The translations under genes and the position numbers were made by a program. Of a stretch of 64,000 nucleotides of DNA, positions 32,235-41,278 are shown in pieces. Origin of the DNA: Desulfobulbaceae bacterium BRH_c16a (GTDB taxonomy: Bacteria; Desulfobacterota; Desulfobulbia; Desulfobulbales; Desulfocapsaceae); assembly GCA_000961725.1 (NCBI GenBank), contig LADS01000070.1, positions 1-64,000 of the forward strand. The letters run 5' to 3'. The number at the start of each line of letters is the position of its first letter. Positions within the stretch are counted from its first letter, which is position 1. The notes under the pieces are model-generated. The model did no database searches, was not told where the DNA came from, and saw only the letters and a program-made list of their open reading frames with translations.

Positions 32235-32319
32235 TGTCACCTTTTCCTTGACCGATAATTTTAATAAGAACATCCTTCCGCTTCCGGCAAGGAAGCGGAA
32301 GGATGCAGAGAAAGGAGTG

Positions 32320-35166
32320 TCAGACCTTTTTCACAGCTACCAGCATATCTGCATACGCCGGAAAACCCATGATGGGGCTCAAGGCCTCCGCGTCCATCAG
32401 GTCGTTATGGCTCGGTGTGTACTTTCTTTGTTCATAGGCGGGTCCCAAGCCGGCGCAGAACCTGTTGCCGGTGGCAAAACCGAGCTTAATAATTCCCGGC
32501 CGCATCCCTCCGGAGGCAAAAACTTTACCGCGGGTCACATGCCCAAGGGGCGTCTTCAGTTCAACCAGATCGCCGTTTTTGATGCCCGCCTTGGTGGCGT
32601 CGTCGTTGTTCATCCAGATTGTGCCTACGGAATAGGAATTTTTAGCAAAGGTCTTTTTCACTGTTTGCATAACTTCTTTCCCTGCCGGAATGGCTTCCGG
32701 CACTTCGGCAGTGAACTCCTCGTTCATGGGCTGCCAGATTCCTTCCGTCTTCACCTCACCCAGCCATGGAACCATCTGGGTGCCGCTCATGGCGTGGTGT
32801 ACGCGGCCGCAGATGAGCTGGAAGGGATAATCCACGGCGTATTTTTTGTATTCCGGATTGGTATGGAAATTCCATTTGGTTTCGAACCAGTAGAACGTCT
32901 TGGGAAATTTGGCCATGCCGATTTCCGCCAACCCCTTGGGACCCTCATTGCCGGCTTTCTCAATGAGCTGGTTGTAGCCGGCGTAACGCCCCTTGCGCTT
33001 GCCGTCCACCTCGAAATCCCAGACAAATTCTATAGTTTTGGTGTCGGTCGAGGGGAAGAATTTGTTCGGTTCGTCGGCGTTGCTTTTTTTGTAGCGATGC
33101 CAGCTCATCGGCCAGACGGCAACCCCGTGATGCTCGCGCAGCCAGGCGACGGTGAGAGGCTCGCCGACGACCTTTTTCTTTTCGTCGTCGACTTTCACCC
33201 GCCCCGCTTCCAGGGAGTCGGGAGTGCCGACTAGGGTGTAGCCTTCGGGATACTTCGGATAGGGTAGAGGATTGCCCACGTTGGCCCGGCCCGGTGAGAC
33301 CGAAAGCATCTCGTTGGTGAAGTCCTCTTCGTTTTTATATTTCTCCCAGAACTCTTTGGGATCGATGTCGGTATCGCCCAGATCGTGCAATTTCCTGGCG
33401 ACGAGGTTCATGATCTCGAAGGGTTTCTTACACTCATGCAACGGCTTGATCACCTCGTCGCGGTTATACACAACCTGGTGCGAGGGATAGATATCCGAGA
33501 GGCTCATCCGTTCGGCATAACTCGCCTCGGGAAGAATCAGGTCGGCATACAGGGCGCTCTCCAGGTAGAGGGTATCGATGAACACCGTCAGTTCAACTTT
33601 GTAGTTGCCGGAGGCATCCTTGGCGGTGAGAGCCTCCTTCCAGCTCGCCGGATTGCTGCCGGTATAGACGGCATTGCCGGTGCGGAGGAGGAAGGCTTTG
33701 ATGGGATAATTATGGCCTCGGAAGGGACCGTACTTCAACTCCACACCGTGCATGAAGGCGTGGGGGAAGTCGGCCACGGAATCATCCCAGGCCGCCGGAT
33801 ACCGGCCGCCGTAGTTGTCCATGTGCAGATTGCCCATTTCCGCTTCGATCTCCTGGCCATTGATGGTGCGCTTCACTTTTCGTTTCTTGAAGGCGCTGCC
33901 GTTGGCGGGGCCGCCCTTGTTGCACTTGACCAGTTCGGTGTCGATCGCTCCGCCCGGGGCATCGAAGTTGCCGGTGATGATATTCAGCACCGTGCCGATG
34001 ATCGAACAGCAGTAGCCGTTGTAGTGATGGCCGGGTGACTGCATGCCCCAGACGAGGGCCGCCGGTTTGGTGATGCCGAACTGATGGGACAAGTCGGTAA
34101 TCTCTTTTTCCGTGAGGCCCGTACGGTTGGCTGCCCAGGCAGCGGAGAAGTAACTCAAGCCGTTTATCGGATCCTTTTTGCCCCACCAGGATTTGAAGGC
34201 ATCCATGAACTCATCCCAGCCGGTCACGAATTTTTTCATGTTCCATTCGATATAGGCGCGGTTCTTATCCTGCGGATTGTCGTTTTCCAGGATATAGCGC
34301 AGCATGGCGGCAAAGAGATCGCCGTCGGTTCCGGCCCTTGGGGCCAGCCACTGGTCGGCCCGCGAGGCGGTGTTGCTGAGCGATGGGTCGATTACCACCA
34401 CCTTGCAGCCATTTTCCACCTGAGCACCTACCGTACCCCTGTTTTCATAGAAAATCCTGGTGGCCACGAAGGGATTCCAGCCGTTATAGATGATGAGCTT
34501 CGTTTTGTAATCGTATTCCTTTTTGAGGGAACCGTCCGCCTGGCGCACCAGCTTTGGGGTCATGATGTCCGGCTCGATGCGTTTGCCGCCCAGGATGAGC
34601 TTGGGACCATGACGCCGGGGAGTGTCGCAGATCGCCCCGTGCTCGCAGCAGTGTGGAGATCCGTAGGCGTAGGCCAGCCGGTAATAATTGTCGCGATCGG
34701 TAACGTCGCCGCAATCCATGATCACCGATTCGGCGCCGTATTTTTTCTTGATCTCCGTCAGCTTGCCGCCGAGCATGTCGATAGCCTCTTCCCAGGTAAT
34801 CCGCTTGAATTTGCCTTCGCCGCGGGCACCCACGCGCTTCATCGGGTGTTTCAAACGATACGGGGAATAGATCAACTGCTGTCCCGCTGCCCCCTTGGCG
34901 CAGCAGATGCCGTCATTCATCGGCACTTCCTTATTGCCGTAGATCTTCTTGATGACCCCATCCTGGACCCACATTTCCAAGCCGCACTCGGCCGGACAGA
35001 AGGCGTCGGCAGTATATTTGACCTCATACGTACCCATGGTCGTGCGCATGGTGGCGGCCTCGGCTTCGCTCAATTTTCTTAAGGAAAGCAAACCACTCTG
35101 CTCTAAAACGGCGATTCCGGCCAACGCCGAGGTGTAGTGCAAGAATTTTCGTCTCGTTATCTGCAT
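32320..35166 (-). CDS. Tat-exported molybdopterin oxidoreductase (DMSO reductase family), substrate unknown
   Basis: 948 residues from the ATG at 35166, chosen because GGAGAAAAT precedes it. Tat signal at 1-35 (TRRKFLHYTSALAGIAVL). The FS0 cluster motif is unusual: YTAD54-AFC57-PAEC61, with CC88-89 later, so the first Cys found in PhsA/PsrA-type enzymes is Asp. The molybdenum-ligand region reads GSPHCCEHGAICDTPRRHG with a candidate Cys ligand. Further cofactor-binding blocks: NPFVATRIFYENRG, VVVIDPSLSNTASRADQWL, MQSPGHHYNG. It resembles PhsA/PsrA/SrdA/Arr-type reductases. It would reduce or oxidise a sulfur, selenium, arsenic or antimony oxyanion; which one cannot be read. The ferredoxin subunit is upstream; no membrane anchor is in the operon. 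Confidence 0.88.
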   Translation of the reverse strand: MQITRRKFLHYTSALAGIAVLEQSGLLSLRKLSEAEAATMRTTMGTYEVKYTADAFCPAECGLEMWVQDGVIKKIYGNKEVPMNDGICCAKGAAGQQLIYSPYRLKHPMKRVGARGEGKFKRITWEEAIDMLGGKLTEIKKKYGAESVIMDCGDVTDRDNYYRLAYAYGSPHCCEHGAICDTPRRHGPKLILGGKRIEPDIMTPKLVRQADGSLKKEYDYKTKLIIYNGWNPFVATRIFYENRGTVGAQVENGCKVVVIDPSLSNTASRADQWLAPRAGTDGDLFAAMLRYILENDNPQDKNRAYIEWNMKKFVTGWDEFMDAFKSWWGKKDPINGLSYFSAAWAANRTGLTEKEITDLSHQFGITKPAALVWGMQSPGHHYNGYCCSIIGTVLNIITGNFDAPGGAIDTELVKCNKGGPANGSAFKKRKVKRTINGQEIEAEMGNLHMDNYGGRYPAAWDDSVADFPHAFMHGVELKYGPFRGHNYPIKAFLLRTGNAVYTGSNPASWKEALTAKDASGNYKVELTVFIDTLYLESALYADLILPEASYAERMSLSDIYPSHQVVYNRDEVIKPLHECKKPFEIMNLVARKLHDLGDTDIDPKEFWEKYKNEEDFTNEMLSVSPGRANVGNPLPYPKYPEGYTLVGTPDSLEAGRVKVDDEKKKVVGEPLTVAWLREHHGVAVWPMSWHRYKKSNADEPNKFFPSTDTKTIEFVWDFEVDGKRKGRYAGYNQLIEKAGNEGPKGLAEIGMAKFPKTFYWFETKWNFHTNPEYKKYAVDYPFQLICGRVHHAMSGTQMVPWLGEVKTEGIWQPMNEEFTAEVPEAIPAGKEVMQTVKKTFAKNSYSVGTIWMNNDDATKAGIKNGDLVELKTPLGHVTRGKVFASGGMRPGIIKLGFATGNRFCAGLGPAYEQRKYTPSHNDLMDAEALSPIMGFPAYADMLVAVKKV

Positions 35167-35177
35167 ATTTTCTCCTT

Positions 35178-35843
35178 TCATCCGTTAATGGGGCCGTCGG
35201 CGGCGCTGAATACATCCTGATCGGGGACGATGAAATAGACGGCTGGCTTGGTCCCGAAATCCGGTGCCCAGGTTGAGGTTTTATTGGCTGCCAACAATTT
35301 TGAGATCTCAGAGTTCCGGTCATTAAGATCCCCAAAATAACGCGCTCTGCCTACGCAGTTGCGGACACAGGCCGGCTCTTCGATGCCTGCGTCAATACGA
35401 TGCAGGCAGTAATCGCATTTATCGGCAACGCGCAGATCCCAGGCCTTTTTACCCCTGACTTCGGGTACAGTTTCGGCGTACTTGGCCGGGTCGTTAACGA
35501 CCGAGATGTTCGGATGCAAATACCTGGCGCCATAAGGGCAACTATTTATGCACCGGCCGCAACCGATGCATTTGTTTTGGTCGACCACCACGATACCGTC
35601 ATTGCGCTTAAAGGTTGCACCTTTGACCGGACATGGCTCGACGCAGGGTGGTTCGTCACAGTGATTGCATATCTTGGGAAAGAACATCCGCTTCGCCTTG
35701 GGATACTCGCCGGTGTCGGCGATATCCACCTTGGAGCGAAAGCTGCTCAGAGGTACGGCATTCTCCATCTTGCAACTCACTTGGCATGACGTGCAACCCA
35801 CGCATTTTCGCAGGTCAACGAGCAATGCATACTTTTTAGGCAT
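35178..35843 (-). CDS. Four-cluster ferredoxin-like subunit (DmsB/PhsB type)
   Basis: 221 residues from the ATG at 35843 (GGAGGAGAAGG ribosome site). Four cysteine groups for [4Fe-4S] clusters are visible: CVGCTSCQVSC near residue 15, CNHCDEPPCVEPCP at ~65, CIGCGRCINSCP at ~95, and CDYCLHRIDAGIEEPACVRNC at ~145. No signal peptide is seen, as usual for subunits carried out by the Tat signal of the catalytic partner. First gene of the operon; it carries electrons to or from the molybdoenzyme. The upstream open frame lacks a ribosome site and is excluded. Confidence 0.92.
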   Translation of the reverse strand: MPKKYALLVDLRKCVGCTSCQVSCKMENAVPLSSFRSKVDIADTGEYPKAKRMFFPKICNHCDEPPCVEPCPVKGATFKRNDGIVVVDQNKCIGCGRCINSCPYGARYLHPNISVVNDPAKYAETVPEVRGKKAWDLRVADKCDYCLHRIDAGIEEPACVRNCVGRARYFGDLNDRNSEISKLLAANKTSTWAPDFGTKPAVYFIVPDQDVFSAADGPING

Positions 35844-35981
35844 AACCTTCTCCTCCTCCATTGTTTTGCTTGTTTGACAAAGGCCGACTGTGTTGGTCGG
35901 TTGCTTTTCTTGCGACCCGCCGACGTAACAAATAAATCTTATCACCAAAATTCCTAACCGGCAAAATCTACACAACAAATT

Positions 35982-35997
35982 AGCAAGTAGCATGCCA
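35982..35997 (-). promoter_or_regulatory. Sigma-54 promoter of the molybdoenzyme operon
   Basis: On the minus strand TGGCATG-CTAC-TTGCT matches the consensus TGGCAYG-N4-TTGCW at every defined position. It lies 139 bp upstream of the ferredoxin ATG, and the operon ends with a sigma-54 activator gene. It is the best sigma-54 site in the window. Confidence 0.9.
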
Positions 35998-37017
35998 GCG
36001 ACAGATGGACAGGGTCATTCCGGCAGGAGGAAGGGTATTGACGCGAAATCATGGTGAAATCCGACAAAAGACCACTTCGTCAGAAGTTTTCTAGAAACAA
36101 AATGCGCTAGGCAAGTGTGCAGTAGTTGAGCAGCATCTGTATAGACTATGAACAAGCCTTTTCCGATTATCGCACTTCAAGCAACTGCAGAAACTGTCGA
36201 AAATTTGCTAAGATATCAAATGGAGACGGTAACGTTAAACGGGGTGTGATCGGAAATCGATCATCCTGTACTCGAAGGTTTTCGCTGATTATCTCCGAGT
36301 GAGTGATGGATTTTGGCTGATCAATATTTCAGCATGCAGAGTTGCAGATTTGCCATGGCAAGGTTAAGTTTTTGGGCCATCCTTTTGGGTTCACCTTCCT
36401 CCTGAGCAGTTTTTGCCTGATCATGGACCAAGATGTGCTAGAAATGGAGCATTTTGAGCTCTGAGATAATTCCAGACTATCATTGCGCTTTCGCTACATG
36501 TATCAGTCTTTTTAGAAATGACCTTTTTCGGGTTGGGATTTTCTTCCTGGCTTCAGAAGGAAAAGTGTTAATGCTCCGGAAGAAATCAGGTATTGCCCTA
36601 AATTTGGTATTTCCACTGGAATGAAACCAGTGGATCATTCCTTGCTTTTGGCCCTGAACTTTTGCTCTCGCACTCGACATGAACCCGACATGGCCTCTAT
36701 ATGAGGTTACTTTGGACCCTATTCCTCCAGATGTCCCCTATTATCCAACCGGTTATCGGATTACAAAGAAAACGAAGAGATACATTTCGCGATCAATTTA
36801 ATCCTCATGGAGGGTCTCAAATGGAGATTTTTGCGCAACGCCCCGAAAAGGTGCATTCTACATACATCATGTACCAAGCACGAATCGTTGCCGTTGTAAC
36901 ATGATGTATGCAAGTAGTTGTTTCAAAGATCGAAAAATTTTCGCGTGTTTGGGATTACAACCCTCTATTGGGGGTAACTCCCTAGCAGGACGGCAAAACA
37001 TAACAATGGATATGGAA
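35998..37017. other. Gene-poor stretch
   Basis: No supported gene. Any activator-binding sites for the sigma-54 promoter should lie in the left ~200 bp; I could not identify a clear inverted pair. A half-match to the bipartite repeat (AAATGGAGCA) lies at 36443. Confidence 0.45.
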
Positions 37018-37254
37018 ATGAAGAGAATGATAATGTTGACAATTGTAATGGTGACAATGCTTGTATCTCTTGGCGGATGCTATTTGGGTCATTGGCAAGA
37101 CAGAGGCGGAGGACATGGCCGGTATTGGAACGACGGTTATCACAATGACAGGGGAGGACATGACCATCACAGGAATGGCGGATATTACCATGACAGGGGG
37201 AGAGGAGGACATGACCGTCCCTGGAATGGCAAATATTACTATGACAGGAATTGA
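37018..37254 (+). CDS. Small Gly/His/Asp/Tyr-rich lipoprotein
   Basis: About 78 residues. MKRMIMLTIVMVTMLVSLGGC is a lipoprotein signal with lipobox LGGC. The mature part is made of repeated RGGHD/NGGYYHDRG-type units with many His, Asp, Tyr and Arg. No family is recognised; metal or polyanion binding is conceivable from composition. Several in-frame Met codons (37006, 37012, 37018, 37027) could be the start and none has a strong ribosome site. It stands alone. Confidence 0.55.
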   Translation: MKRMIMLTIVMVTMLVSLGGCYLGHWQDRGGGHGRYWNDGYHNDRGGHDHHRNGGYYHDRGRGGHDRPWNGKYYYDRN

Positions 37255-37448
37255 GGACACGACGAAAAAAGATTCTTCCAGACCATCTGGGAAGGGGGTG
37301 TATTATCAAGACCTCTGCTAGTTTTGAGCCAGCCAGCATGTCAGTGAGAAAAAGGTATTCTTGGGCAAGCTTCAATTTTGTCGAATAACGCATAGGATTA
37401 GCTTCTTCCTGAGAGGGTAGGATCGACTAATAGCTCAGATTTTTACAA

Positions 37449-37480
37449 AAATGGAGCAACTGCAAAGAAGAGCTTTCCAA
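37449..37480 (+). repeat. Bipartite 32-nt repeat, copy C
   Basis: AAATGGAGCAACTG-N8-AGCTTTCCAA, one base from consensus, same 8-nt spacer. Confidence 0.75.
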
Positions 37481-37538
37481 ATAATTTCTTCTACTTGCCA
37501 TTCCCAAACTCTTCAATATGCTACCTGCATGTTCAAAA

Positions 37539-39242
37539 TCACGAAGAACAGCTATAGTGTGACACGCCACCAGCGTTAAAAAATTCCTCAGGTTTCAGAC
37601 GATAGTATTTGTCTTCTACTTCCTGTGATTGCTCATCATAGGGATGGCTCAATACCTCTTGTAACTCTCTAACTAACGTGTAGTCGCCCTGCATAGCCTG
37701 TTGGTACGCGGGCACAATTAACCACTCACGCCATGTGTATTTTGGGTTAATTTGCTTCATATTTGCTGATATCTCAGCCAGGTTGCCGCTTTTAATGACA
37801 AGATCGCGCCATCTTTTCAGCCAAACCTGCCATTGCTCATCAAGTTGTTGTGGTATTTCCTGATAGAAACTCTTTTCCAGTGCAGAAATATCCTCTGGTA
37901 TGTGGGATAACTCACGGAAAAACATGGCGTAATCAACCTTCGACTTGGCCATTAATTCCATACATTTTTCTATGATTTTAGAGTGATATTCAGTTAAGCC
38001 AAGTTTAGCCGCCCACGTTTTCTTGAGTTGTTTCTGCATTACTGCTGCAAAGCTAAGACGTACCTGATCGAACTTTTCCGAAGCATGAACATTACTCACG
38101 AATAGCGGTCTCACAGCCGTCCAGAACATATGGTAATTGGCTTCCGCTGCAATTGGCTGATTGAAGAACGAAAAGTGTTTACCACCACCAGTCCAGGGTT
38201 GAAACTCGGGGTCAAAAAGTTCACAAAATCCGAATGGTCCATAGTCGAGGGTGAATCCACCGGCGGCGCAGTTGTCGCTGTTAAAATTGCCCTGGCAGTA
38301 GCCAACGCGTTGCCAATTTGCCACCAGAGAGGTAAGGCGCTGGCGAAATAGTGTTGCCAACTCAACCAGTTGATCTTCAAAGCCATGGTCCTGGTTAATA
38401 TTGTTCTTGTATTCCCGTTCAATTAGATGCGACACAATCATACGCAACTCTTGCAATGCTTTTGGGTGAGCATCGCTACGTACGCGGCGGGCAAATAACT
38501 CCAACTGGCCAACTCGAAAAAAGGATGGTGCAACTCGAGTTGAAATTGCCACCGGATTTTCAACCATGATATCAGGGTCAATAGAGCGGGAGTTTTGAGA
38601 ATACCAGGGCCGGGCAACGGTCTCAGATTTAGAGACATACAGTGTTAAAGAGCGCGATGTTGGAACACCTAAAGCGTGCATATATTCCTGGGCTAAAAAC
38701 TCACGTATACTTGAACGGAGCACTGCACGCCCGTCGGCACCCCGGCAGTAAGGTGTTGAGCCACCACCTTTTAATTGCATTTCCCAACGTTGTCCTTTGA
38801 ATATTCCTTCAAATACAGATATCGCACGACCATCGCCATAACCATTACCAGTACCAAATGGACATTGTTGGGTATATTCGGTGCCATAAATCGATAATGC
38901 ATAACCTGTCGCCCAGCCAAACTTAGGCATAGGTTCATAGACAGCAGAAATGTCACCAGAAAAGAGTTGACGAAATTTTTCATCATGTACCAATTCGTCA
39001 CTTAATCCGAGTTCATTAAAAAAAGTGGTGCTATGGGTTACATATTCTGGCTCGGGAAGCGGTGTGGGTGTCACTGGCACGAAATGACCAGAAGTAACTT
39101 GGCGGGCAAGGTGGTCGTCACCGTCGGTTGTAGCATCAGGGTCACTATTCAAGGTGTCCATTAGGGAATAATCAACTAATTGTATAAAATTATCGAAGGT
39201 CTTTACGGAGGGTTCAGCAGGTGGATTGGATGTAAATGACAT
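37539..39242 (-). CDS. selO: SelO/YdiU-family protein adenylyltransferase (pseudokinase)
   Basis: 567 residues, a little longer than E. coli YdiU. The pseudokinase fold is clear: AISVFEGIFKGQRWEMQLKG, GGSTPYCRGADGRAVLRSS, IREFLAQEYMHALGVPTSR, FFRVGQLELFARR, LDYGPFGFCELFDPEFQPW. The metal-binding block usually GVMNTDN is GNFNSDN here, so it is a divergent branch. SelO transfers AMP to Ser/Thr/Tyr of redox proteins such as glutaredoxin under oxidative stress. The C-terminus ends CSS, the place where eukaryotic SelO has Sec-Ser-Ser; this copy uses Cys. GAGG lies before the ATG. Isolated in AT-richer DNA; acquisition by transfer is possible. Confidence 0.9.
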   Translation of the reverse strand: MSFTSNPPAEPSVKTFDNFIQLVDYSLMDTLNSDPDATTDGDDHLARQVTSGHFVPVTPTPLPEPEYVTHSTTFFNELGLSDELVHDEKFRQLFSGDISAVYEPMPKFGWATGYALSIYGTEYTQQCPFGTGNGYGDGRAISVFEGIFKGQRWEMQLKGGGSTPYCRGADGRAVLRSSIREFLAQEYMHALGVPTSRSLTLYVSKSETVARPWYSQNSRSIDPDIMVENPVAISTRVAPSFFRVGQLELFARRVRSDAHPKALQELRMIVSHLIEREYKNNINQDHGFEDQLVELATLFRQRLTSLVANWQRVGYCQGNFNSDNCAAGGFTLDYGPFGFCELFDPEFQPWTGGGKHFSFFNQPIAAEANYHMFWTAVRPLFVSNVHASEKFDQVRLSFAAVMQKQLKKTWAAKLGLTEYHSKIIEKCMELMAKSKVDYAMFFRELSHIPEDISALEKSFYQEIPQQLDEQWQVWLKRWRDLVIKSGNLAEISANMKQINPKYTWREWLIVPAYQQAMQGDYTLVRELQEVLSHPYDEQSQEVEDKYYRLKPEEFFNAGGVSHYSCSS

Positions 39243-39915
39243 TGCAGCAAAACCTCAATTATTGGAATGTGTATTTAAAGCTATTTCAAAACATAATTTT
39301 GCCTTTTAAACTTAAAAATACTGATTTATCTTTATGGGGTAAGGTCAAGTCGATTTTTTATGTTATTTGGTTTGGGGCCCAAAAATCAATATTCTTGGCT
39401 CTCTCAAATCATTCAGAAATGGAGCAACTGTTGACTTTAGCTTACCAACGAACACCTCTCAAAAGTTCAACGGATAGCTGACGAGATGTGTCTATTGTTA
39501 ATACAATCATGTAGTTAACTCGAACACCTAGCAACATAAGAAGGTCATATTGATCTTTTGAGAAGCAAACATTTCCTGACAGGAAAATAAAAGTAGAAGC
39601 CCCAGATTATTCCTGAGTCTCCGTAATGGTCAGTGAGTATACGTACCAAATCTCACCAAATCTATTCTTCTACTTTTTTACTTGAGCTTTTACTTTCGGT
39701 AAGCCATGTTTTGATGGCCCTTCGCACGTCCAGCCTCAACGGGTGCGTAGTCGATATATACTCACTCACCAGAGGCGATTATTACAGAAATCGAAACCCT
39801 TTTTCATCAATACTCTCAAAAAGCAACTAGAGATGCATCTGGCTAAAGTCTCGGTGCTTAAACAGACCGCCCGCTATAAACCTTTTGAGAGAGAGAGGAT
39901 TTCAGATCGAAGAGA
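39243..39915. other. Gene-free stretch
   Basis: No supported gene; contains bipartite repeat copy B at 39417-39448. Confidence 0.5.
39417..39448 (+). repeat. Bipartite 32-nt repeat, copy B
   Basis: AAATGGAGCAACTG-N8-AGCTTACCAA, identical to copy A outside the spacer. Confidence 0.75.
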
Positions 39916-40395
39916 TTAACACTGTCCTTTGTCGCTAAGAGATGTCACGTCATCTCCTACAATTATGTGATCCAGCACCAGAACATCTACAAGCAACAAT
40001 ATGTTTTTTAACATGCGAGTGATCTCAATATCTTGTCGTGTTGGACTACTACTCCCTGAAGGATGGTTGTGGGCCAAAATAACTGAGGCGGCATTTAGAC
40101 GTAGGGCTTCTTTGACCACTTCGCGAGGGTGAACAACTGTAGAATCAATAGTACCAAAAAACATTTCTGTCCATTTAATAATCCTGTGGTTACAGTCTAA
40201 AAACAGACAACCGAAGACCTCATGCTGTTTTTTTATGAGAAGGGTGGAGATCGCCTCCTTTGCATCTTCTGTCGATCCAATATAATCAGTTCCTTTTTTC
40301 AAAGCAGCACGAGTGCGACAACGACCTTCTTTGATGATCATTTTTGACGTTGCAGGGGTATATTGTCCCTGTTCGTTTTGGATAAACAATATCAT
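39916..40395 (-). CDS. RadC-like JAB/MPN-domain protein
   Basis: 159 residues. The JAMM metalloprotease-like motif is intact (ILAHNHPSGSSSPTRQD), with EVFGCLFLDCNHRIIKWTEM upstream and VDVLVLDHIIVG downstream, as in the short RadC/YeeS forms of mobile elements that lack the N-terminal helix-hairpin-helix. AATGAGGTGAGGC gives a ribosome site. Probably cargo of the decayed integrative element together with the AlpA-like gene. Its biochemical role is not known with certainty. Confidence 0.88.
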   Translation of the reverse strand: MILFIQNEQGQYTPATSKMIIKEGRCRTRAALKKGTDYIGSTEDAKEAISTLLIKKQHEVFGCLFLDCNHRIIKWTEMFFGTIDSTVVHPREVVKEALRLNAASVILAHNHPSGSSSPTRQDIEITRMLKNILLLVDVLVLDHIIVGDDVTSLSDKGQC

Positions 40396-40889
40396 GGCCT
40401 CACCTCATTAGGCATCAAAGTAAACGACCATGCCAAGGACAAGAAAAATGTTGCGCTCCGATTAGACTTTATGTGAAATCGGTTATTATTCGTATTTTAT
40501 TGGGGGGATTACCATTCTCTTTTTTCTCCATCAAAAATCATAGCTTAGTTACATGTTGTGGTCCGACGCACCAATCTAATTACTGATTCTGACATATTTC
40601 ACACATTTCGAACAAACGGAATTTTTTTTTGTGGTTGGAATCAATAAAAGGACTTTCTGTTGTTATCCTATTTGCTTATATGCTGATTTCCAGGGTAAAT
40701 ATCAGCACCATGTTTGATCCAAACCTCTATTGCGTTTTCTCGCAATTTTCACGGCCAAGCCCCCAGTCCATGCAAAAAGTTTATCTGGTCTTTTTTGTAT
40801 GTGAATAATGCCATGATATTTCTGTTGTGAGAGAGCGACTTCCGGCCTGCCAACCAATTCAAGGGAAATCGCTTTTTCGTGTCCGGTCG
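40396..40889. other. Gene-free stretch
   Basis: No supported gene; AT-rich, no repeat recognised. Confidence 0.5.
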
Positions 40890-41105
40890 TTAAAGTGGCA
40901 CATTTTGTTTCTGCAGGTCATCTGAGGTAGAAATCCGCCTCGCTTCCATGAATGCCACAACATCATCGACCAAATATCTCACTGATTTTCCATTTTTCAC
41001 GTAAGGAAAACCACGTCCATGAAACCGATCGTTCCGTAGGGTTTGTAATTTCCGTCCTGTCATCGCCTCAACTTCTTTTTCACTAATCCATTTTTTTTCT
41101 GCCAT
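40890..41105 (-). CDS. AlpA-family helix-turn-helix protein (excisionase-like)
   Basis: 71 residues from the ATG at 41105 (GGAG eight bases upstream; a GTG directly before it is an alternative). MerR-like winged helix: WISEKEVEAMTGRKLQTLRN, FPYVKNGKSVRYLVDDVVAF. AlpA proteins regulate integrase genes or assist excision of integrative elements. It lies inside the island remnant that ends at tRNA-Thr. Confidence 0.85.
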   Translation of the reverse strand: MAEKKWISEKEVEAMTGRKLQTLRNDRFHGRGFPYVKNGKSVRYLVDDVVAFMEARRISTSDDLQKQNVPL

Positions 41106-41278
41106 CACATATTCTCCTTATGTTGAATAATATAAAACCCAATATCCTGTTGGATATGCGGGGATAATTACACAATCAAAAAAAAGCTGCAGAAGCAAAA
41201 ACGGGGATAAATTGGGGAAAACAGAGAGGTGATACAGGGGGATATTAGGGGTAAATTGGGGAAGATAAGGGAGTGTAG

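Noticed and set aside
32131..33234. Plus-strand open frame of 367 codons opposite the molybdoenzyme
   Set aside because: Shadow of the high-GC reverse strand; no family pattern, and the minus frame is a full oxidoreductase.
36480..36680. Small minus-strand basic protein
   Set aside because: No ribosome site or domain; composition typical of random AT-rich frames.
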